From an uncultured Eubacterium sp. (lineage in GTDB: Bacteria; Bacillota; Clostridia; Lachnospirales; Lachnospiraceae), in NCBI GenBank assembly GCA_946611445.1, contig CAMODP010000004.1, forward strand, positions 1 through 25,999: DNA of 25,999 bases, given 5' to 3'. Of this stretch, positions 1-7,786 are shown one piece after another. A model generated the notes under the pieces. It was not told the DNA's origin. It ran no database searches and saw only the letters and a program-made list of their open reading frames with translations. The first letter of the stretch is position 1; each line of letters begins with the position of its first letter. A program made the position numbers and the translations under genes.

Positions 1-181
1 GAAAGATGAGAAGGAGCGCAAGGAACGCCATGATGCCGTCTTCCGAAGTAAAAACATTTGCTGCTGCGGTTTCCGCAGCGGCGCTCTCCGCCTGTGTTTC
101 TTCCGCAGCTGCCGGAATTGCGGAGACAAGAGACAGCATCATGACTGCCGCCAGTCCGAAGGTCAGAACTTTCTTTCTCAT
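1..181 (-). CDS. Secreted or membrane protein, N-terminal part only
   Basis: The first 60 residues of a minus-strand gene that leaves the window at its left edge. It starts with a clear Sec signal peptide: positive residues (MRKK), a hydrophobic core, and a likely cleavage after AIPAAA. An Ala/Glu-rich stretch (about residues 26-41) follows, then a second hydrophobic run beginning near residue 50 (IMAFLALLLIF), so the mature protein may be membrane-anchored. The start at 181 is supported by an AAGGAG ribosome binding site eight bases upstream. It lies downstream of the hyp genes on the same strand but has its own promoter candidate. Function cannot be assigned from the visible part. Confidence 0.7.
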   Translation of the reverse strand, partial: MRKKVLTFGLAAVMMLSLVSAIPAAAEETQAESAAAETAAANVFTSEDGIMAFLALLLIF

Positions 182-267
182 AGTAACACTCCTTTCAACC
201 AAACACGCAGCACCTGTGCCGTTCTGCATCTGTGCTGAGGACATTCTGTATCACATACCCACAGAAT

Positions 268-295
268 ACTATAGCAAATGTCACAGAAATGTCAT
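268..295 (-). promoter_or_regulatory. Promoter candidate for the secreted-protein gene
   Basis: Reading the minus strand, ATGACA (290-295) and TATAGT (268-273) are separated by 16 bases, and the -10 is preceded by TGC, an extended -10 arrangement. The octamer AAATGTCA occurs twice on the plus strand (276-283 and 287-294), 11 bp apart, inside the promoter, which could be a regulator site. The spacing to the start codon at 181 leaves a leader of roughly 80 nt. The call rests on motif match only. Confidence 0.45.
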
Positions 296-343
296 ACTGG
301 TTTTTCCAAATAAAATACTATCACATATGACTCCTCTCTTGTC

Positions 344-1345
344 TCAGCATATTCTCGGCAGCTGCGCGCCGGACAGGCGGGTGATCACTCTGGTTCCGCC
401 CACGGAGGTGCGCATCAGCACCTTTCCCGGATGATCCGTGCCGATTTCGCCGATCACGGCAGCCTGTTCTCCCTCCGGCAGGGAGCGCATCCGGCTGAGC
501 GCTTCCTCTGCCGCGTCCGGCGCGACAACGGCCAGGAGCCTTCCTTCACAGGCGGCGTACAGCGGATCAAGTCCCAGCAGGTCGCAGGCTGCGCTCACAG
601 CCGGCGACACCGGGACGGCGCCCTCGTCGAGAACAGCATCGCAGGGGGATGCGTCCATGAACTCACAGAGTGTGGTTGCCAGGCCGCCCCTGGTCGGATC
701 CCGCATGACACGCAGTTTCTCTCCCAGAGGGTACAAAGCGCTGCAGAGCCTGTGAAGCGGCGCGCAGTCAGAACGAACGTCTCCCTGCAGGAGTTCGCTG
801 TAACGGGAAAGCATCACCGCAATTCCGTGATCTCCCACGGGGCCCGAAACCAGGATCCGGTCGCCGGGCCGGATTGCGGCCGGCGTCAGCCCGGGACAGA
901 CCAGCTGTCCGATCCCGCTGGTATTGATATAGATCCCGTCGCCTTTTCCCTTTTCTACGACTTTCGTATCCCCGGTGACCACAGAAACGCCGGTTTCTTC
1001 CGCCATCCGGTGTATGGACTCCAGTATCCTCTCCAGGCTTTCCGCCGGAAAACCTTCTTCCAGGATCATGCCGAGGCTCAGATACGCGGGCTTTCCGCCG
1101 CTGACGCAGATGTCATTGACGGTGCCGCAGACAGAGAGCTTTCCGATATCGCCTCCCGGAAAAAAGCAGGGCCAGACCACAAAGCTGTCTGTGGAAAAAA
1201 CAAGCCGGTCAAATCCGTCTATGACCGCCCCGTCCGTCAGCTGGTTCAGCACGGGATTTCCCAGTGCGGGAAGAATCTTCTGTTCAATCAGCGACGCCGT
1301 TTTTCCGCCGCCGCTTCCGTAATCCAGCGTTATGACTGATTCCAT
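344..1345 (-). CDS. hypE: HypE, carbamoyl-dehydratase of [NiFe]-hydrogenase maturation
   Basis: 333 residues, usual HypE length. HypE takes the carbamoyl group made by HypF on its C-terminal cysteine and dehydrates it with ATP to a thiocyanate, the source of the two CN ligands of the NiFe site; it works with the HypC-HypD complex in the cytoplasm. The N-terminus has the family motif DYGSGGGKT, the middle has VTGDTKVV, and the protein ends exactly in PRIC, the conserved tail carrying the acceptor cysteine. An in-frame extension to 1381 exists, but GGAGG six bases before the ATG at 1345 fixes the start. Last gene of hypF-C-D-E, separated from hypD by a 160-bp spacer that contains a hairpin. Confidence 0.97.
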   Translation of the reverse strand: MESVITLDYGSGGGKTASLIEQKILPALGNPVLNQLTDGAVIDGFDRLVFSTDSFVVWPCFFPGGDIGKLSVCGTVNDICVSGGKPAYLSLGMILEEGFPAESLERILESIHRMAEETGVSVVTGDTKVVEKGKGDGIYINTSGIGQLVCPGLTPAAIRPGDRILVSGPVGDHGIAVMLSRYSELLQGDVRSDCAPLHRLCSALYPLGEKLRVMRDPTRGGLATTLCEFMDASPCDAVLDEGAVPVSPAVSAACDLLGLDPLYAACEGRLLAVVAPDAAEEALSRMRSLPEGEQAAVIGEIGTDHPGKVLMRTSVGGTRVITRLSGAQLPRIC

Positions 1346-1438
1346 GTGTGCCTCCGATTTCATTTTGTGTCGTGCGAACAATGCTTATTCAGATTCTGTA
1401 ACCATTTTGATATCTAAGGGAAATTATGATGTCGAGGC

Positions 1439-1500
1439 GGGTCACAAGCCCTCACGCCCACAGGCAGGCATGCTTGCCGTGGACTTTGTGCTTTTGACCC
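1439..1500. repeat. Nested hairpin element in the hypD-hypE spacer
   Basis: Arms GGGTCACAAG (1439-1448) and CTTTTGACCC (1491-1500) pair with one mismatch. Inside them CCAC (1458-1461) pairs with GTGG (1479-1482), and 1463-1478 is a near-perfect 16-bp palindrome with GCATGC at its centre. The element lies entirely between the hypD stop and the hypE ribosome binding site, so it would form in the operon mRNA. No coding capacity is apparent. It could be an interspersed repeat, an RNA processing or stability signal, or an attenuator lowering hypE expression. Confidence 0.6.
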
Positions 1501-1505
1501 TGGCA

Positions 1506-2609
1506 TCAATCATACTTGTACGCAGCCGCGCAGGTTCCTTCCGAAGAGACCATGCAGGGGCCTGCCGGGTTCTCCGGCGTGCAGGCAGTCCCGAACAGGG
1601 GGCAGTCCCGCGGTACCGCCCGTCCCTGCAGGATCTCACCGCACCGGCATCCGGGGATCTCTTTTCCTTCTGCGGAGATGCCTGCAAGGACATCGGCAAA
1701 CCGCTCTTCCGCATTGAAAGCCGCATACGTCTCCCGGAGTGTCATGCCGCCGCCCGGCACCAGGCCGATCCCGCGCCAGCTGTCATCTCTGGGGCGGAAC
1801 ACCTCCTGCATCATCTGCATGGCCAGCGGGTTTCCCTCCGGTGCCACAGCCCGGGTGTACTCATTTTCCAGCATCGCGTGCCCGCTTCTCTGCTGGCGAA
1901 GCAGCCTCCAGACGGACACGAGTATGTCTTCCGGCTCGAACCCGCTGATCACGGCAGGGACGTTGTATTCCTCCGGCAAGAACCGGAAACCCCTCTCACC
2001 GATCACCGTCGCCACATGCCCCGGGCACAGAAAGCCCTGCACGCCGAAATCCGGTGACTGCAGCAGCAGACGGAGCGCCGGCTCCACTGTCTTCAGCAGA
2101 GGGAGAATCGAAAAATTGCCGATCCGCCGCTCCGCTGCCGCGCGGACAGCTGCGGCCGTCCCCGGGGCCGTCGTCTCAAATCCGACTGCGGGGAAAACGA
2201 TCTCCCGGTCCGGATATTTCTCAGCCAGATCCAGACAGTCCATGGCAGAATACACGACGGTGATCTGCGCGCCTGCTGCCCGTCTGGCGGCGAGACTGTC
2301 CCCGCGCCTGCTGCCGGGCACTCTGATCATGTCCCCGTAGGTAGCCAGAATCACGCCCGGTTCCTGTGACAGGCGCAGGATCTGGTCAATCCGTCCCGCA
2401 GGCGTCACACATACCGGACAGCCCGGACCCGACAGCAGGCGCACCTGCGGCGGCAGCAGCTGCCGGATCCCGGCCTTCCCGATCGCCATCGTGTGCGTGC
2501 CGCAGACCTCCATCAGCGTCACACGCTCCGAGCCCTCCGGACAAAGATCATGAATCGCTTCCAGCAGTTTTTTCAGACGCAGATCCCGGTCAGAGTTCAC
2601 GCAGGGCAT
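1506..2609 (-). CDS. hypD: HypD, Fe(CN)2CO scaffold protein of hydrogenase maturation
   Basis: 367 residues. HypD carries a [4Fe-4S] cluster and, with HypC, assembles the Fe(CN)2CO unit before its transfer to the hydrogenase large subunit. Family signatures are present: MEVCGTHT (Cys36), GPGCPVCVTP (Cys64 and Cys67), and a cysteine-rich C-terminus (CRCGEILQG, then three further Cys) that binds the cluster. The start at 2609 is chosen because GGAGG lies six bases upstream, although the frame is open to 2675. The start overlaps the hypC end by 20 bases, which suggests translational coupling and matches the obligate HypC-HypD pairing. Confidence 0.97.
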   Translation of the reverse strand: MPCVNSDRDLRLKKLLEAIHDLCPEGSERVTLMEVCGTHTMAIGKAGIRQLLPPQVRLLSGPGCPVCVTPAGRIDQILRLSQEPGVILATYGDMIRVPGSRRGDSLAARRAAGAQITVVYSAMDCLDLAEKYPDREIVFPAVGFETTAPGTAAAVRAAAERRIGNFSILPLLKTVEPALRLLLQSPDFGVQGFLCPGHVATVIGERGFRFLPEEYNVPAVISGFEPEDILVSVWRLLRQQRSGHAMLENEYTRAVAPEGNPLAMQMMQEVFRPRDDSWRGIGLVPGGGMTLRETYAAFNAEERFADVLAGISAEGKEIPGCRCGEILQGRAVPRDCPLFGTACTPENPAGPCMVSSEGTCAAAYKYD

Positions 2610-2817
2610 TTTCCACCTCCCTGGCAGCTGCCATATTCTCCAGAGCCTGCTCCGGAGACAGCCTTTCGATCGCAAAACCCGCGTGTACGATCACATATTC
2701 CCCGACCTGCGGGTTCTTTATGAAGTCCAGCCGGATCTTCCGGCGGATCCCGTCTCTCTCTCCCACCGCGTCTGCTCCGTGAATTTCAGTTATCTGCAGC
2801 GGCACTGCAAGGCACAT
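2590..2817 (-). CDS. hypC: HypC, hydrogenase maturation chaperone
   Basis: 75 residues, typical of HypC/HybG. HypC binds iron and CO2-derived ligands together with HypD and chaperones the large-subunit precursor. The diagnostic N-terminus MCLAVP is present; Cys2 is the essential residue that becomes N-terminal after Met removal and contacts the iron. A conserved HAGFAI segment follows in the second half. The start at 2817 has AGGAGGAG upstream and lies inside the end of hypF (32-base overlap); the end overlaps hypD. This packing supports co-translation of hypF, hypC and hypD. Confidence 0.97.
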   Translation of the reverse strand: MCLAVPLQITEIHGADAVGERDGIRRKIRLDFIKNPQVGEYVIVHAGFAIERLSPEQALENMAAAREVENALREL

Positions 2818-5080
2818 ATTCTTCTCCTCCTCTGCCGGCGATCATGGCCTGGCCCAGACTCAGGCCCTGGTCCACAGCCGGCACCTGTGTGTGGTAAAAA
2901 ACGGAAAACCCCGCGTTCCGCAGAGCGGGAACCAGATGCTCCATCAGGTACCTGTTCTGGAAGGTGCCCCCGGAAAGCACAACCCGCGAGAGTCCGCTCT
3001 GCAGCCGGATCCTTCCGCACATCTGCACGGCCATTTCCGCAAGTGTATTCATAAATCCCGCTGTCACTTCGCTGACGGGCACACCGGAGCGCAGGTCAGC
3101 GGCAGCCATTCTCATCATATCACGCCAGTCAAACGTCAGCAGGCCGCTGTTTTCCTGAAAAATGACAGGGTAGACCCTGCTGCTTTCCCCTGCCGCAGCT
3201 TCCAGCAGGACCGCGCCCTCTCCTTCATAGGTGGCGCCGCGGATCAGCCCGCAGACAGCGGAAAACCCGTCAAACAGACGGCCGGCGCCGGATGACAGGG
3301 GACAGTTCAGCCCTGTCTGCAGCAGCATTTTTACAGATCTGCTCTCCTGCCCGAAAAACTCTTCCGGTTCAAGGCCGGCCTCCAGCAGCATGGCCGCACC
3401 GACGCGCCAGGGCTGCCGGATCGCCTGCTCACCCCCGGGAAGAGGGATCTGCCGCAGGCTTCCGGACCGTCCATACCGTGTATACCCGCCGGTCAGGAAT
3501 TCACCGCCCCAGAGACTGCCGTCCGTTCCATAACCGGTTCCGTCCCATACGATGCCGATGCAGTCGCCTTCAATGGCGTTTTCCGCCATGCAGGCCGCCA
3601 TGTGGGCATGATGATGCTGCACGGGAAACAGCGGTATCTGCTCCGCCTCTGCGCGCTCCACGGCATATGCGGCGGACAGATAATCCGGGTGCAGGTCACA
3701 GGAAAGCACCTGCGGATGCAGGTCAAAAAGCCTCTCAAACCGGCGGATCTGCGACGTAAAGAGATCCATGGTCTCCATGTTTTTCAGATCTCCGATGTGC
3801 TGACTCATCAGCGCGATGCCATCCCGGATAAAGCAGAAGGATCCCTTCTGCTCAGCGCCCAGCGCCAGCACCTCACACCCGTCATGCGCCACCCGGACCG
3901 GGGCAGGGACATACCCCCGGGATCTCCGGACAGGTATGATACTGCCTTCAAACACCCACACAAGCGAATCATCACACGGCGCCTCAATCGGTCGGTCATG
4001 CAGCAGGGCACAGTCCGCCAGACCGGCAGGGAGCTTCCGGATTTCCTCATTTCGATACAGAATCGGCAGGTCCGGCAGGTTGGCGCTCGTCATGACCAGC
4101 GTGTCCGGCCCATCCTCCAGCAGGAGACAATGCAGCGGCGTATAGGGCAGCATGATGCCCGCGTACCGGTTGTCACTGATGCCCGCAAAAGGAAAATCTT
4201 CTTTTTTCCGCAGCAGGACGATCGGCCTGGCAGGACTCTCCAGGACCCTGCGCTCCTCCGGAGAGACTTCGCAGTACCGGGCAGCCGTATCCGCGTCTCT
4301 GCACATCAGGGCAAACGGCCGGTTCTCCCGGTTCTTCCCCCTCCGGAGCCTGGCAACGGCATCCCGCGCATCTGCCCGGCAGGCCAGGTGAATGCCTCCC
4401 AGTCCCTTCACGGCAGCAATCCTGCCGTTTTTCAGATCCTGCTTCACCCTCTCCAGAATCTGGTCCTGCGGCGTCTGCGTGTCTGTCTCTCCTGCAGTAC
4501 GCAGCAGCAGCCGGGGGCCGCATACCGCGCAGCAATCCGGCTGCGCGTGATACCGTCGGCTCCGGATATCCTGATATTCCTCCAGACAGTCCGGGCACAT
4601 GGCAAAACCGGCCATGGTCGTGTTTTTCCTGTCATAGGGAAGATCACGGATAATTGTAAAACGAGGTCCGCAGTCCGTACAGTTCACAAAAGGGTACCGC
4701 CACCGGCGGTCCCCCTGATCAAACAATTCACGTCTGCAATTGTCGCATATTCCGATGTCGGGAGAGATCAGTGTACGCTCACCTGCGAGAGCGGCGCTGT
4801 CCGCGATCCGGAAATCCGTATAGCCCTGCAGGGCAGATCCCCGGGTACACTGCATGGACGCAATGACTGCCATTCTCGGAGCATCTGTCCGAAGGGCAGC
4901 GATGAACGAGTCCAGAGCGGCAGGGGAGCCCTCCATCTCCAGCTCAACGCCTAGGGAGGTATTGCGGATCCTGCCCGTCAGGCCCAGCTCCTCCGCTTTT
5001 CTGTGGACGAAGGGGCGAAAGCCGACACCCTGTACGATGCCGCGGATCTGAATGTGTACGTGCTCAGCTGCTGCCGGCAT
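2786..5080 (-). CDS. hypF: HypF, carbamoyltransferase of hydrogenase maturation
   Basis: 764 residues, full length for HypF. It makes carbamoyl-adenylate from carbamoyl phosphate and ATP and passes the carbamoyl group to the HypE C-terminal cysteine. Domains in order: acylphosphatase-like (residues about 6-95, with GIVQGVGFRPFV); two zinc fingers, each CX2CX18CX2C (Cys112/115/134/137 and 162/165/184/187); a YrdC-like domain (KGLGGIHLACRA and the MTSANLPDLPI region); and a Kae1-like C-terminal domain with HHHAHMAACMAE. The frame is open to 5185, but AGGAGG about ten bases before the ATG at 5080 decides the start. First gene of the hyp cluster, preceded by a long structured non-coding region. 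Confidence 0.97.
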   Translation of the reverse strand: MPAAAEHVHIQIRGIVQGVGFRPFVHRKAEELGLTGRIRNTSLGVELEMEGSPAALDSFIAALRTDAPRMAVIASMQCTRGSALQGYTDFRIADSAALAGERTLISPDIGICDNCRRELFDQGDRRWRYPFVNCTDCGPRFTIIRDLPYDRKNTTMAGFAMCPDCLEEYQDIRSRRYHAQPDCCAVCGPRLLLRTAGETDTQTPQDQILERVKQDLKNGRIAAVKGLGGIHLACRADARDAVARLRRGKNRENRPFALMCRDADTAARYCEVSPEERRVLESPARPIVLLRKKEDFPFAGISDNRYAGIMLPYTPLHCLLLEDGPDTLVMTSANLPDLPILYRNEEIRKLPAGLADCALLHDRPIEAPCDDSLVWVFEGSIIPVRRSRGYVPAPVRVAHDGCEVLALGAEQKGSFCFIRDGIALMSQHIGDLKNMETMDLFTSQIRRFERLFDLHPQVLSCDLHPDYLSAAYAVERAEAEQIPLFPVQHHHAHMAACMAENAIEGDCIGIVWDGTGYGTDGSLWGGEFLTGGYTRYGRSGSLRQIPLPGGEQAIRQPWRVGAAMLLEAGLEPEEFFGQESRSVKMLLQTGLNCPLSSGAGRLFDGFSAVCGLIRGATYEGEGAVLLEAAAGESSRVYPVIFQENSGLLTFDWRDMMRMAAADLRSGVPVSEVTAGFMNTLAEMAVQMCGRIRLQSGLSRVVLSGGTFQNRYLMEHLVPALRNAGFSVFYHTQVPAVDQGLSLGQAMIAGRGGEEYVPCSAAADN

Positions 5081-5148
5081 GCGGGGTGCCCTCCTTTCCC
5101 TCTTCAAATAAACGATAGGCTGATTTCTATGGCGGATAAAGTCTGCGC

Positions 5149-5377
5149 CGCGGCATCCTGTCCTCGTCCTGCGGTCGCTTCGCACGTCATCCGCAGGGGT
5201 TTCGGCAAGTCTCTTTGCAGGGTACCGCTCGAAACTCCGAAGTTTTCCTGATGAAAACTTCTCCGTCTCGCTCTCGATCGGGCAGAGGAATGCCCGATCT
5301 CGCCCCTGCCATTACTTGCTGAAACCCGGCGTCTGTCTGCGCTCGCTCCAACGCAGTCCTCCGGACAGGACGCCGCG
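5149..5377. repeat. Large nested palindromic element A (no gene)
   Basis: Outer arms 5149-5163 and 5363-5377 are 15 bp with one mismatch (right arm GGACAGGACGCCGCG). Inner arms GGGTTTCGGCAAGT (5197-5210) and ACTTGCTGAAACCC (5314-5327) also pair with one mismatch. Between them are two tight perfect hairpins: GAAGTTTTC/GAAAACTTC (5239-5261) and GATCGGGC/GCCCGATC (5276-5299). The whole can fold as a long stem ending in a two-hairpin head. No plausible protein is encoded. Candidates are a MITE-like insertion, a REP cluster or a structured RNA. Confidence 0.65.
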
Positions 5378-5470
5378 TCTCAGACTGCTGTTAACAAAAA
5401 AAGCACTGCAGCCACTTAACAGCTGACACAAAGACCGGGGACAGACACGTGGGCGACGCCGATCTGCCTC

Positions 5471-5495
5471 TGACAGCCGGAAGAAACGGCTGTCA
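5471..5495. repeat. Perfect 9-bp hairpin between elements A and B
   Basis: TGACAGCCG (5471-5479) and CGGCTGTCA (5487-5495) are perfectly complementary around a 7-base loop. Neither side has the T-run of an intrinsic terminator. Together with elements A and B it occupies the 690-bp gap between the hydrogenase operon and hypF; the remaining bases of that gap show nothing I can name. Confidence 0.55.
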
Positions 5496-5521
5496 TACCG
5501 GAAATACTTCTCTAAAGTACA

Positions 5522-5760
5522 GTACGCACAGATACGGACATCGCATAAGCCCGTTTTCCGCAGAAAGCATAGAAACTCTTGGTTTTCAGGTGCTTCCGCT
5601 CCGTGAACGGCGGCTCACAACACAGCAGGTGGACATTTCCACAGAACCTGAAGTGAGAACGCCTTAGCTGTCTTGAACAGCCGAAGGAAGCGCATGAAAG
5701 ACTTAGAGTTTCATGCTTTCGAGGACTTAGGGCGTTGCGATATCCGTATCTATGCGTACG
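5522..5760. repeat. Large palindromic element B, inverted arms of about 60-90 bp
   Basis: The arm at 5522-5580 aligns with the reverse complement of 5702-5760: both begin GTACGCA, share AGATACGGA, ATCGCA and GCCC, then GAAAGCAT and AAACTCT, with a few substitutions and small gaps. Weaker similarity continues inward (GTGCTTCC versus GCGCTTCC), so the arms may reach about 90 bp around a roughly 60-base loop. The loop has its own short dyads (TTCAGGT/ACCTGAA at 5585-5591 and 5646-5652; GCTGT/ACAGC at 5667-5681). It begins nine bases past the end of the last hydrogenase gene. Short open frames through it look spurious. Confidence 0.65.
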
Positions 5761-5769
5761 TTCGAAATA

Positions 5770-6375
5770 TCACTCCTCAGCAGCCTTCTCCGCGGCAGGT
5801 GCCTCCTGCACTTCCTCGGTCTCAGCCGGCTTTCCGAAGCTCAGTGCCTTCTTCGGGCATTTTCCGACGCACTTGCCGCATTGTACGCATTTCTCCAGAT
5901 CCACCGCCCAGCTCTTTGCCTTGCGGTCAACCGTGATCGCGCTCTGCGGGCACGTCTTCTGGCAGATGCCGCAGAAAATGCAGCTGTCGGAGCAGTACAG
6001 ATCCTCCAGCGTGGGCGCGAACCTCGTCCCGCGGGTGCGCAGCTCGCGCGCGTCCCTGGCCACCATGTGGTAATCCGCGGTCAGGGAGATGGCTCCGTCA
6101 TCGCAGAAGTCCTGGCACATGCCGCAGAAGGTGCAGCTGGTCAGATCAAATTCATAGGTGACCCGTTTGCCGCCCTCCACATCTTCATAGATCCGGCTGA
6201 TGGCCCCCGGTGAGCAGACCTTCACGCACATGCCGCAGTTCACGCATTTGTCGGCATCATAGGCAATTCGTCCGCGGTATCCCGCAAAGCCTTTGTCGTC
6301 CGGCTTCGGAAACGGAATATCCGCCGGCTTTGAAAACAGATTTACGAATGCTTCTCTAAGATAGGGAAAAATCAT
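5770..6375 (-). CDS. mbhN: Ferredoxin-like hydrogenase subunit with four [4Fe-4S] motifs (MbhN/NuoI-like)
   Basis: 201 residues. Electron-entry subunit of the membrane-bound hydrogenase, passing electrons from reduced ferredoxin to the small subunit on the cytoplasmic face. Four CX2CX2CX3C motifs are visible: Cys44/47/50/54, 81/84/87/91, 132/135/138/142 and 163/166/169/173. MbhN, EchF and NuoI normally carry two clusters, so the second half is an added 2[4Fe-4S] ferredoxin domain. The N-terminus (YLREAFVNLFSKP) resembles the NuoI membrane-contact helix, and the C-terminus is an Ala/Glu-rich tail. The ATG at 6375 overlaps the preceding stop as ATGA. Last gene of the operon; no clear terminator follows. 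Confidence 0.9.
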   Translation of the reverse strand: MIFPYLREAFVNLFSKPADIPFPKPDDKGFAGYRGRIAYDADKCVNCGMCVKVCSPGAISRIYEDVEGGKRVTYEFDLTSCTFCGMCQDFCDDGAISLTADYHMVARDARELRTRGTRFAPTLEDLYCSDSCIFCGICQKTCPQSAITVDRKAKSWAVDLEKCVQCGKCVGKCPKKALSFGKPAETEEVQEAPAAEKAAEE

Positions 6376-6818
6376 GCTTTCACCGCCTCCCTCTTTTCCT
6401 TCAGGATCTTTGCCGCTTCATAGAGTCCTTCCATGATTGCCTCGGGTTTCGGTGTACATCCCGCGATGGCCACATCCACATGGACGAAACGGTCCAGGGG
6501 CGCTTCCACGCTGTAACTGCCCTTGAACACATTTCCGGACTGCGGGCAGGACCCCAGCGTCACTACACAGTAGGGTTCCGGCACCTGTGCCAGTGTCCGG
6601 ATCAGCCTGTCTTTTGACTGGCTGGTGATCGGGCCGCTGACCACAACGATATCGGCCTGTCTGGGAGTTCCTGTCAGCTTGAATCCGAATCTCTCCGCAT
6701 CGTACCGGGGCGTCAGCACCGCGACCAGTTCGATGTCGCAGCCGTTGCAGGATCCGGTATTGATGTGAAAGATCCAGGGGGATTTGGTCATGCTGTTATT
6801 AATAATCTTATTTATCAT
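6372..6818 (-). CDS. mbhJ: [NiFe] hydrogenase small subunit, NuoB-like (MbhJ/EchC type)
   Basis: 148 residues, the short form typical of group 4 hydrogenases. It holds the single proximal [4Fe-4S] cluster next to the NiFe site in the large subunit. All four ligands are present: GSCNGCDIEL (Cys24, Cys27), LGSCPQSG (Cys91) and AGCTPKPEAI (Cys121). No Tat signal is present, as expected for a cytoplasm-facing enzyme. A purine-rich GGAGAGGGAG precedes the ATG at 6818. It lies between the NuoH-like gene (15-base gap) and the ferredoxin subunit (ATGA overlap). In the archaeal mbh order this gene precedes mbhK and mbhL; here it has moved to near the 3' end. Confidence 0.93.
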   Translation of the reverse strand: MINKIINNSMTKSPWIFHINTGSCNGCDIELVAVLTPRYDAERFGFKLTGTPRQADIVVVSGPITSQSKDRLIRTLAQVPEPYCVVTLGSCPQSGNVFKGSYSVEAPLDRFVHVDVAIAGCTPKPEAIMEGLYEAAKILKEKREAVKA

Positions 6819-6833
6819 ATCGTCTCCCTCTCC

Positions 6834-7784
6834 TTACAGACCGCACCAGGCAAGCACCAGTGAAAGCAGCGCAAACGCGCTCACCCATGTCCAGAAGAAC
6901 CGGAACAGATGCTCCGCCTTCAGGCGGGCCGCTACCGCGTGCGGCACGGTCATGCTGACGATTGTGACTACAATGGTCAGCAGCACGAAAATCAGGATAT
7001 CCGGAATCAGCATTCCTGTTTTTATCCCGCCGAGGAACAGGTCGACAAACAGACCGGACATCAGCAGCATTTTCATGGATGTGGCCATCTTGAACAGGGC
7101 CAGGGGCGTTCCGCTGTACTCTACGAGAGCTCCTTCGCAGATCTCCGTCTCGGCCTCCGCCACATCGAAAGGATGCAGGCCGGCCTCAGCCGGAATGATC
7201 AGCAGCAGCGCCACAGCTGCCGGGATCATGACCACCTGGCTGATCATGGAGCCGTGTCCGCCCTGCCAGGCCAGAATATCCTGCAGGCCGAAGGCGAATC
7301 CCTGTCCGCCTGCCTTTTTTGCGACAGCCAGCAATACCATGATGAAGGGCATCTCATAGGAGATCATCGTGATGAGTTCTCTGGAGCTGCCGATGCCGCC
7401 GAAGGGAGAACCGGACGCGAAGCCGGATACAACCAGGGCCACGCCCGGAATGGTCAGCAGATACAGAATGACGATCAGGTCTGCGTTTCCGGAAAAGCCG
7501 GCGACCCCGGCAACCGGGATAAACAGCGCCAGTACCGTCAGGCTCGCGACACTGACTACAGGGGCGGCGCGGTACACATACGGATTTGCGCCTGCCGGAA
7601 TAATGGTCTCCTTGCCGAGAAGCTTGAAGAAATCATAGACCGGCTGCATGAGCGGGGGCCCGATCCTCTTCTGCATGTGGGCCAGCATCTTGCGGTCGAT
7701 TCCGGCAAGCAGGAGACCCACGACAGACAGAAACAGGAACCCGGGGAAAATCAGCAGGTGAAACGCTGCGGACAGAATCATCAT
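6834..7784 (-). CDS. mbhM: Membrane anchor subunit, NuoH-like (MbhM/EchB type)
   Basis: 316 residues with about eight hydrophobic helices. This subunit anchors the hydrogenase arm to the membrane and couples redox chemistry to ion movement, like NuoH of complex I. Two family signatures stand out: RIGPPLMQPVYDFFKLLGKE in the first cytoplasmic loop, and PFDVAEAETEICEGALVEYS, the acidic loop that corresponds to the NuoH FDLPEAEQEL region. The frame is open to 7856; I place the start at the first Met of an MM pair (7784), two bases past the stop of the MrpD-like gene, with a G-rich AGAGGGGGTG upstream. Confidence 0.93.
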   Translation of the reverse strand: MMILSAAFHLLIFPGFLFLSVVGLLLAGIDRKMLAHMQKRIGPPLMQPVYDFFKLLGKETIIPAGANPYVYRAAPVVSVASLTVLALFIPVAGVAGFSGNADLIVILYLLTIPGVALVVSGFASGSPFGGIGSSRELITMISYEMPFIMVLLAVAKKAGGQGFAFGLQDILAWQGGHGSMISQVVMIPAAVALLLIIPAEAGLHPFDVAEAETEICEGALVEYSGTPLALFKMATSMKMLLMSGLFVDLFLGGIKTGMLIPDILIFVLLTIVVTIVSMTVPHAVAARLKAEHLFRFFWTWVSAFALLSLVLAWCGL

Positions 7785-7786
7785 TG

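Noticed and set aside
431..1339. Long plus-strand open frame antisense to hypE
   Set aside because: It is the complement of a well-recognised gene, has no domain and no ribosome binding site; it is a by-product of GC-rich codon use.
3602..4954. 450-codon plus-strand frame antisense to hypF
   Set aside because: Composition (His, Gln, Arg, Pro rich) is typical of an antisense frame; hypF itself has all family motifs.
5449..5936. Short plus-strand frames across the palindromic region
   Set aside because: They track the inverted repeats and the complement of the ferredoxin gene, not a protein pattern.
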